This document shows, piece by piece, positions 58,615 through 64,000 of a stretch of 64,000 bases of DNA. The DNA lies in NCBI GenBank assembly GCA_021795795.1, contig JAJYPA010000004.1, forward strand, positions 16,267 to 80,266. The letters are read 5' to 3'. A program made the position numbers and the translations under genes. The stretch is from Pseudomonadota bacterium. GTDB taxonomy: Bacteria > Pseudomonadota > Gammaproteobacteria > Halothiobacillales > Halothiobacillaceae. A model generated the notes under the pieces. That model was not told where the DNA came from and ran no database searches. It was given only the letters and a program-made list of their open reading frames with translations. Position 1 is the stretch's first letter, and the number at the start of each line of letters is the position of its first letter.

Positions 58615-59763
58615 TCAGCGGATTGACCGCAAATACCACCATTCAAACAGGCGCTTGGCGTAATGCAATAAACGGCACGGCGGTGTGATGAACTGACGTT
58701 TCTCGTTACGGAACACCAGAACGGCGCGATCGAGCATGTCCATCACGCAGATCAATTCCCACTTGAATGTCTCGTTCGCGGGCTGCCCGGCCAGTTCGGC
58801 CAACAGGTTATGGGCGGCGGCAACGGCCATCAAATCGGCCATGTGCGCCTGTTTCGGCGCCCAATCCGGCGAGGGGTAGCTACCCGAATCGCCGACCACA
58901 TAGACCTTCTCGGAACCCACCACCTTGGTTGTGGCTTCCGCCTGGATCATGCCGCCGGGCGACTTGGGAAACGGCGCATGCTCCATCCAGGCCGGGCCTG
59001 TCATGCCGGGCATGAACAGAATCAGGTCGGCGGCAAATTCGCCCGCTTCGGTCACCACCTTGTCGGCCTCGAAACGTTGCATCTTGGCACCAAGGCGGGC
59101 TTCGATGTCGAATTTTTTCATGCGCGCCAAGAGGTTATCAACAGCAGATTCACCCAGGCGATTACCTGGGCGATTGGACGGATTGAAAAACACAATCTTG
59201 AATTGGTCGCGGCGGCCCTGTTTGCGCAACAGTCGATCAATACCGAACAGCATTTCGAACATCGGCCCGCCGCGCACGGCGGAGGGTTCGTTCGGGTTAC
59301 CGCCAAAGCCGATCGCTATGGTGCCGCCGGTCATCGAGGCAAGCCGGTCGCGAATTCGCTCGGCCGCATCAATGCCTTCGCACACCGTGATGGCGTGTTC
59401 GATACCCGGCAGTTTCTTGATGAAGCGACCACCACTGGCGACGATCAGGCCGTCATTGTCCACGCCGATCGTTTCGCCACCGTGCTCAACCAGTACACGA
59501 CGGCCTTCAGCCTCCACACCCACAACGCGTCCCGGTTGGTAGTTCACATCCAGTCGGGCAAGTAAGGGCTTCAAATCCACCATGATGTCGTCACGGCTTC
59601 GGATTTTGGCCGGAACCCAGATAAGGCTGGGGTAGTACTGCATGGTCGGTTCGGGCGAGATCAGGGTGATGCGCGCTACGGGATTGGTCTTGCGCAATGT
59701 TTTGACGGCGGTGACTGCACCAAAGCCCGCGCCGATGACGGTAATATTGGGGACAGTGTTCAT
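58615..59763 (-). CDS. sqr: Sulfide:quinone reductase-family flavoprotein
   Basis: A 382-residue FAD oxidoreductase. The N-terminal dinucleotide fold is ITVIGAGFGAVTAVKTL, and later comes KVYVVGDSGSYPSPDWAPKQAHMA, the flavin-binding region. Like SQRs it has a first catalytic-site Cys (C128) and a later one (C339 in ELICVMDM), plus C363; the middle Cys found in canonical SQR (near 160) is absent. The C-terminal RLLHYAKRLFEWWYLRSIR is amphipathic and could bind the membrane. The ATGA overlap with the persulfide dioxygenase gene supports a role in sulfide oxidation. The exact SQR subtype is uncertain. Confidence 0.82.
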   Translation of the reverse strand: MNTVPNITVIGAGFGAVTAVKTLRKTNPVARITLISPEPTMQYYPSLIWVPAKIRSRDDIMVDLKPLLARLDVNYQPGRVVGVEAEGRRVLVEHGGETIGVDNDGLIVASGGRFIKKLPGIEHAITVCEGIDAAERIRDRLASMTGGTIAIGFGGNPNEPSAVRGGPMFEMLFGIDRLLRKQGRRDQFKIVFFNPSNRPGNRLGESAVDNLLARMKKFDIEARLGAKMQRFEADKVVTEAGEFAADLILFMPGMTGPAWMEHAPFPKSPGGMIQAEATTKVVGSEKVYVVGDSGSYPSPDWAPKQAHMADLMAVAAAHNLLAELAGQPANETFKWELICVMDMLDRAVLVFRNEKRQFITPPCRLLHYAKRLFEWWYLRSIR

Positions 59764-60479
59764 GCTGCCTCCGTTTCACCGGGAGCACGGGGCACGTCCG
59801 CACCGCCGCACAAGCTGTTGGCAGGCACCGCAACGTCGAGCTTGCGCGGTTTGGGCAGGTTCAAGGCTTTCATTTTCGCCACAAAAGCCACCTCATCAAG
59901 CCCTGCGATATAGGGATTGATGGTCTTTTCCTGACCGACAGAACTCACCCGCTTGCCGTTGTAATCATGTGCGGGATATATCAAGGTTTCATCTGGAAAG
60001 GCGAGCAGCTTCTGAATACTTTGATACAGGCGCTCGGGCGAGCCTTGTTGAAAATCTGTGCGACCACAGGCATCGATCAGTATGGTATCGCCGGTGAACA
60101 GGCGGTCACCCCAGCGATAACTGGTGCATCCATCGGTGTGCCCCGGTGTTGCAATGGCGTGAATGGTAATCGAATCCATCTCGATTGTGTCACCATCGGC
60201 CACCAGGCGATCGGCGCAATCGAGACCAGTGCCCTTGCCGGCGATGAACTGGGCATCGGTTTCATGGCGCAATCGCCCGCCACCGGTGATGTGATCGGCA
60301 TGTACATGCGTTTCCAGAACGTACTTCAGATTCAACCCCAATTCGTCCAGCAAGGCACGATCACGCTCGTACTGCTCATGCACCGGGTCGATCAACAGCG
60401 CGGAGTGGGTCTGCTCGTCCGCGATGAGATAAGTGAATGTTGCGGTCGCTTCATCGAATAACTGTCTGAACATGGCCAT
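59760..60479 (-). CDS. Persulfide dioxygenase, ETHE1-like
   Basis: A 239-residue metallo-beta-lactamase-fold iron enzyme that oxidises glutathione persulfide to sulfite. The metal motif is ETHVHADH (H58, H60, D62, H63), with AIATPGHTDGCTSYRWGDRLFTGDTILIDACGRTDFQQGSPERLYQSI and a later LIYPAHDYNGK. The GDTxxxxxCGRTDFQxG motif is diagnostic of ETHE1/persulfide dioxygenases, distinguishing them from glyoxalase II. The start overlaps nothing upstream; its stop overlaps the sqr start (ATGA). Co-encoded with sqr, it would remove the persulfide made by SQR. Confidence 0.93.
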   Translation of the reverse strand: MAMFRQLFDEATATFTYLIADEQTHSALLIDPVHEQYERDRALLDELGLNLKYVLETHVHADHITGGGRLRHETDAQFIAGKGTGLDCADRLVADGDTIEMDSITIHAIATPGHTDGCTSYRWGDRLFTGDTILIDACGRTDFQQGSPERLYQSIQKLLAFPDETLIYPAHDYNGKRVSSVGQEKTINPYIAGLDEVAFVAKMKALNLPKPRKLDVAVPANSLCGGADVPRAPGETEAA

Positions 60480-60516
60480 GTTACCCCCCGAATGGTTTTA
60501 TAGGCATATTAGTTAT

Positions 60517-60544
60517 TTTATACCCAAAATTTCCAATTGACCAA
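60517..60544 (-). promoter_or_regulatory. Candidate promoter of the pdo-sqr operon
   Basis: On the minus strand TTGGTC (60544-60539) and TATAAA (60522-60517) are 16 bp apart, about 40 bp upstream of the pdo ATG. The A/T-rich region beside it (60504-60525) has partial dyad symmetry GG-ATA / TAT-CC that could bind a sulfide-responsive regulator. Sequence match only. Confidence 0.4.
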
Positions 60545-60600
60545 GTGATTTACAAGGTTGGATAAGCGATACCTGCAAATAATTCCCCCACGGTTTGTTT

Positions 60601-60759
60601 GGGAATCTGCACGAATCCGTCCCTGGCTTCGTGAGTTTTTTTCAGCCAAATGCGAAGCAGGCACAAGCCCACATATACGCCCGTTCCGTCCTCAGCATTT
60701 CAATGACTTAGACTTTGAGGGGTAGGGCCTCCATGCCCTGCACTTGTGCAGACCTTACC
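60601..60759. mobile_element. MITE-like element, family B, copy 3 (degenerate)
   Basis: Starts GGGAATCTGCACGAATCC and ends with CACTTGTGCAGACCTTACC. The interior contains TCCCTGGCTTCGTG, ATTTCAATGACTTAGAC and CATGCCCTGCACTTGTGCAG, as in the copies at 19701 and 45998. Terminal symmetry is weakened by base changes and the flanking TA is not clear. About 160 bp in the gap between the divergent pdo and AmgK-like genes. Confidence 0.6.
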
Positions 60760-60851
60760 GTGATCGTGGCACGCAAAAATCATGTAAAACCAGATCACAT
60801 CCAGAGCAAACCCCGCTATGCTGTGCTTCTCGTTCCCAGCACTGATGAATC

Positions 60852-61868
60852 ATGCCGCCCAGACACCTCAATACCGCCGATGAACGCATCGCTGCCTTGC
60901 TTGTTTTCGTTCGTTCTCACTTTCCAGACGCCTCGGTGCCCGCACTCGCATCCAGCGATGCCAGCGCTCGACGCTACTGGCGCTTGCGGCTCGCTAACGG
61001 CGACACACGTATCATCATGGATGCGCCACCACCGGGCGAGGACGTCCGACCATTTATCGACGTGCAGGAACGCCTGACCGCTTCAGACGTCGCCGTACCA
61101 AGCATTTTCGAACGCGATACCGAGCAGGGTTTCCTGGTTCTCGAAGACCTGGGGGATTGCACGTTCTTCCAATGGCGGCACGGTCATTCGACCGACGCCG
61201 TCAACGCTCGACTGGAAGAGGCGGTTCGTCTCCTGGGTCCGGTTGCAGGAAGCGAAACAACCGACCTCCCCCGTTTCGACACGGCTATGCTGAATCGCGA
61301 GATGGATCTCTTTGTGGATTGGTACATCACGCATTACCACGGTACGGCCTTCAATGACGAGCAGACCGCCCAATGGCAACGGCTACGGGACTTGATCAGT
61401 AATCGACTGCAAACCATGCCGCAAGGGTTCGTTCATCGGGATTACCACAGTCGCAATCTAATGGTGAAGGATGATCGGATCGTAACCATCGATTTTCAGG
61501 ATGCCGTGCGTGGTCCGCTGCCCTACGATCTCGTCTCCCTGCTGCGGGATAGCTACATCGACTGGCCGGAAGAACTCGTCAGCAAACTACAGGAAGTTTT
61601 CTGGCAGCAATGCCCGCCGGATCTGCGCGCAAGGTGGCCGCTTGAACAGATGCGCAGCGACTTTGCGTGGGTTGCCGTGCAACGGCATCTGAAAGTGCTG
61701 GGCATCTTTGCTCGCCTGAGCATCCGCGATGGCAAGCACGGCTATCTCAAGGATTTGCCGTTAACCTGGAAACACCTGCAAAAGGCTCTGTCGCAGTTGC
61801 CTGAATTATCCGGCCTGGCCGAACTGATCGCGCCGTTCAGCCCGAAGCATCAGGGCCGTACCGGCTGA
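60852..61868 (+). CDS. amgK: AmgK-like anomeric sugar kinase (aminoglycoside phosphotransferase fold)
   Basis: A 338-residue kinase-fold protein. The N-lobe shows SSDASARRYWRLRLANGDTRIIMDAPPPGED and FLVLEDLGD. The catalytic loop is FVHRDYHSRNLMV (about residues 193-205) with the metal Asp in IVTIDFQDAVRGPLPYDLVSLLRDSY. This pattern fits AmgK, which phosphorylates N-acetylmuramate and GlcNAc at C1 in a cell-wall recycling bypass, usually with MurU. No murU follows here, so the assignment is to family level. It converges with the DUF4124 gene; their ends overlap by 19 bp. Confidence 0.82.
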   Translation: MPPRHLNTADERIAALLVFVRSHFPDASVPALASSDASARRYWRLRLANGDTRIIMDAPPPGEDVRPFIDVQERLTASDVAVPSIFERDTEQGFLVLEDLGDCTFFQWRHGHSTDAVNARLEEAVRLLGPVAGSETTDLPRFDTAMLNREMDLFVDWYITHYHGTAFNDEQTAQWQRLRDLISNRLQTMPQGFVHRDYHSRNLMVKDDRIVTIDFQDAVRGPLPYDLVSLLRDSYIDWPEELVSKLQEVFWQQCPPDLRARWPLEQMRSDFAWVAVQRHLKVLGIFARLSIRDGKHGYLKDLPLTWKHLQKALSQLPELSGLAELIAPFSPKHQGRTG

Positions 61869-62437
61869 AAATTCGAACCGCTTGAACCCGGCGCACCGCC
61901 CGGAAACTGCCCCGAGATACCGGGGTCTTTGTACACATAAGGCACCGGTGGCGGATTCGGATAGGAACGAGGCGGCCGATAATGATCATGTCTTGAGCCC
62001 ACACCGGCCGACCAACCATCCCCGCTGCCCTTCAGCCACCAACGCACGCCACTTCCTGGATAGTGGCCGGGATAATAGCCCGGCAGCGGATACCCAATGA
62101 TGCCCGGTTCATCTGTAGGTGCGGGCTGTTCGGCCTGAGCCTTTGCGCGCGCTGCCGCGCGGGCTGCAGCAATTTTCGCTGCTTCTTTTCGCTCTTGAGC
62201 CTGGCGCTGATCGTACTGATTCGCCAGTTCCTTGATGCCCTTCGTATCCGCCCCGGTGCCCGCATTCGGTGCAGAAATCACTCGTTCCTTCGCTTCACTG
62301 CCACAAGGGGTGCCGGAAAAAACCACCGTGCCGTTTTTGTCCTTGCACTGGTAAACCGTTGTATCCTCTGCCCATAATGTCATCGGTAAAAGTATCGCCA
62401 TCACCCCCGCTACCATTATGGTTTGCCTGAATTTCAT
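61850..62437 (-). CDS. DUF4124-domain exported protein
   Basis: From the ATG at 62437 the product has 195 residues. The signal peptide (MKFRQTIMVAGVMAILLPMTLWAEDTT) is followed by the DUF4124 pattern TVYQCKDKNGTVVFSGTPCGSEAKE with its two Cys. A charged helix (QYDQRQAQERKEAAKIAAARAAARAKAQAEQ) and a Gly/Pro/Tyr-rich tail (IGYPLPGYYPGHYPGSG) complete it. An open frame 10 codons further upstream lacks a better start. Function unknown; many such proteins are periplasmic. It may bind the cell wall by its Pro/Tyr tail, but this is speculation. Confidence 0.8.
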   Translation of the reverse strand: MKFRQTIMVAGVMAILLPMTLWAEDTTVYQCKDKNGTVVFSGTPCGSEAKERVISAPNAGTGADTKGIKELANQYDQRQAQERKEAAKIAAARAAARAKAQAEQPAPTDEPGIIGYPLPGYYPGHYPGSGVRWWLKGSGDGWSAGVGSRHDHYRPPRSYPNPPPVPYVYKDPGISGQFPGGAPGSSGSNFQPVRP

Positions 62438-62703
62438 GGCCAGCCCTCCGACCTGTATATACGACAAATATGGGGCAAGCGGCGTGCCTCCACAAGATGC
62501 TCATACCTGTAAACGCCGCACCAAATATGCACGATGCAAACAAAAACATTGCTCAAAGATGAGTCTGAGCAAATGATGTTGTCGTGCTGATTATGTAGTT
62601 GGGCTTTAAAACCGGCCGTGACTCTCATAGCATATATGTTCAGTGTCGCCCGACCTGAAGACACAGCCTTCCCCCATCACCGTTGACCGGAGTCAATTGA
62701 AGT

Positions 62704-63252
62704 ATGAGCTTGTTGAGTTTCAAATTGGGCAAAGTGGCTTATACCGTGGATCTGGCCGTCTATCTGGTCGCGCCCTCCATTGCCGCCGCTTCGATGTTCT
62801 ACTTCAGCGAGAGAAGAGAGGCCGTTCCTATTCTGGTGGCCACGCTTCTTGGCTTTGTCGGCTGGACGTTTCTTGAATACGTCCTGCACCGATTCGTATT
62901 GCACCACCTCTCGCCCTTCAAAGAATGGCACGGCGAGCACCACCACAAACCCACCGAGGCCATGGGGACACCCACGCTGCTCAGCCTGTTGCTGATCGCG
63001 TGCATCATCTTCCTGCCCTCCGTCTACCTGGCGGGCTGGCAAATCGGCGGCGGGTTCTCAATGGGACTGTTGCTCGGATACAGCATTTACACTTGGGTAC
63101 ATCATGGCGAGCACCATTGGCGCGGCCACAACAAGTGGTTCAGAAATCTCAAACGAGCCCACGCCATCCATCACTACGCCCATAACGACTGTAACTACGG
63201 TGTCATCACCTCGTTCTGGGATCGACTCTTCGGCACCTACTGCCAGAAATAA
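62704..63252 (+). CDS. Sterol desaturase/fatty acid hydroxylase superfamily protein
   Basis: A 182-residue membrane diiron-type protein. Histidine clusters HRFVLHH, HGEHHH, HHGEHHW and HAIHH, characteristic of the fatty acid hydroxylase superfamily, lie between hydrophobic segments (VDLAVYLVAPSIAAASMFYF, VGWTFLEYVLHRF, TLLSLLLIACIIFLPSVYLAG). It is shorter than most sterol desaturases but similar to the small bacterial members that act on fatty acids, carotenoids or ornithine lipids. Substrate unknown. The gene is isolated and precedes a repeat-rich region. Confidence 0.82.
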   Translation: MSLLSFKLGKVAYTVDLAVYLVAPSIAAASMFYFSERREAVPILVATLLGFVGWTFLEYVLHRFVLHHLSPFKEWHGEHHHKPTEAMGTPTLLSLLLIACIIFLPSVYLAGWQIGGGFSMGLLLGYSIYTWVHHGEHHWRGHNKWFRNLKRAHAIHHYAHNDCNYGVITSFWDRLFGTYCQK

Positions 63253-63326
63253 TCAGGCTTCTAGAGCGACAACCAGACAGACAAGTGTTCCAGTGCAAGA
63301 CAGATCGCATTGCTGCATGCCTGTAT

Positions 63327-63656
63327 CTACACTGAGACCCGTACCGGCCCGGATACCTCAGGATTCAACGTCATGGTTACGACCACCGTCTCTGTATAGA
63401 GATTCAGCGGTGCTGGGCTGAATGCCATCCTCACTTGCCGTCCCGGCGGATAATCAATGCGCTCAATGCCATTAACAGGCACCACCGTGAAGGCAGTGGG
63501 AAGCAGGCCCGGTGAGGCATCATGGCCATTATTGTGCCAAGGCGCCGTACAATGCAGCCGGATTTCGGCAGTGTGTTTTGCCGAGTGCACAGCTCTCCCC
63601 ACGTGGGACAAGCGCCCTCCGGAACGGCGCTGAATCGAGCAGTGAACGCGAAGCAT
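63327..63656 (-). CDS. Unrecognised reading frame, possibly a remnant
   Basis: A 109-residue minus-strand frame. Its C-terminal half is protein-like (AFTVVPVNGIERIDYPPGRQ, VRMAFSPAPLNLYTETVVV, TMTLNPEVSGPVRVSV). The N-terminal half looks less so. I do not recognise the family. It could be a surviving 3' end of a larger gene or a spurious frame. It lies between the hydroxylase gene and the palindromic repeats. No ribosome site was judged good. Confidence 0.3.
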   Translation of the reverse strand: MLRVHCSIQRRSGGRLSHVGRAVHSAKHTAEIRLHCTAPWHNNGHDASPGLLPTAFTVVPVNGIERIDYPPGRQVRMAFSPAPLNLYTETVVVTMTLNPEVSGPVRVSV

Positions 63657-63704
63657 GCCGGGCAGGATAGCCCGGCATCAAAGGGGCGGGGTAAGGGGGG
63701 GCTT

Positions 63705-64000
63705 CAACAGACCGGCACCGATTTCACCACCCCCATCCCAACCTTTTCCCCCATGAAGGGGGAAGGGGCATTAGACTCCCTCTCCCCTTGTGGGAGAGGG
63801 CTGGGGTGAGGGGGGTGAAGCCAGCACCCCCATCCCAGCCTTCCCCCATGAATGGGGAAGGAGAAAAAGCCCCGCCCCCTTGTGGGGAGGGGTTGGGGAG
63901 GGGGAATTGGCTCGTGGTGAGGGGGCGAAGCCGCAACAGACCGGCACCGATTTCACCACCCCCATCCCAACCTTCCCCCATGAAGGGGGAAGGAGAAAAA
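63705..64000. repeat. Palindrome-rich tandem repeat block
   Basis: The stretch CAACAGACCGGCACCGATTT followed by CACCACCCCCATCCCAACC starts at 63705 and again at 63934, a period of about 229 bp. Each unit contains CCCCCATGAAGGGGGAAGG and CTCCCCTTGTGGGAGAGGG hairpins. The block continues past the window edge. Such C/G-rich palindromic repeats are REP-like; no coding capacity is claimed although a short frame occurs. Confidence 0.7.

Noticed and set aside
63705..64000. CRISPR array in the C/G-rich repeats at the window end
   Set aside because: Units are palindromic, about 229 bp apart and partly degenerate; there are no short regular repeats with unique 30-40 bp spacers and no cas genes.

Overview
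The window reads as a chromosomal segment of a sulfur-oxidising gammaproteobacterium, most like Halothiobacillus or a close relative. This is an inference from gene content and order. The order trmJ-cysE-iscR / ndk-rlmN-pilF-rodZ-ispG-hisS-yfgM-bamB-der, the yajC-secD-secF and queA-tgt blocks, hemCDXY and lptM-lysA are gammaproteobacterial. A persulfide dioxygenase/sulfide:quinone reductase operon, cytochrome c4 and a System II cytochrome c assembly pair (resB-ccsB) suit a chemolithotroph. No tRNA, rRNA, CRISPR array or intact insertion sequence was seen.

Layout. 1-1030: end of a nitrate-type ABC transporter. 1099-15250: a long minus-strand housekeeping train (tRNA/rRNA modification, envelope assembly, isoprenoid, histidyl-tRNA, Fe-S regulator, cysteine synthesis). 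15359-22090: suhB, then secF, secD, yajC, tgt and queA on the minus strand. 22195-22813: an intergenic stretch that I read as a large CsrB/RsmZ-type regulatory RNA with a GacA/UvrY-type upstream palindrome. This is the most interesting object in the window. 22971-33003: esterase, rRNA methyltransferase, then a redox block: katG, peroxiredoxin-glutaredoxin fusion, glutathione reductase, with OxyR-like palindromes before katG and the peroxiredoxin, plus lptM-lysA and metR. 33033-44553: a heme-binding c-di-GMP sensor, engB, cytochrome c4, resB-ccsB, dsbA, an EEP phosphohydrolase and a GGDEF gene broken by a one-base frameshift. 44810-52057: an accessory region with a GntR regulator, a small monooxygenase-like protein, a three-gene TRAP transporter and an exported amidase, carrying small transposable repeats and a transposase remnant. 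52068-58519: hemY-hemX-hemD-hemC and recQ. 58615-64000: the sulfide oxidation operon, an AmgK-like sugar kinase, a DUF4124 protein, a membrane fatty-acid/carotenoid hydroxylase-like protein and a palindrome-rich repeat block.

Throughout the window there are MITE-like elements, 150-310 bp long, with related terminal inverted repeats (GGGAAnCTCTGnnnGAATCC type) flanked by TA. At least three families are visible. They sit in intergenic gaps, twice between genes of what looks like one operon.

Functional links: the katG, Prx-Grx and gor products form a peroxide defence chain fed by glutathione. Cytochrome c4, ResB-CcsB and DsbA are a cytochrome c assembly and thiol-redox group. The c-di-GMP genes and the Csr-type RNA both point to control of surface or biofilm lifestyle.
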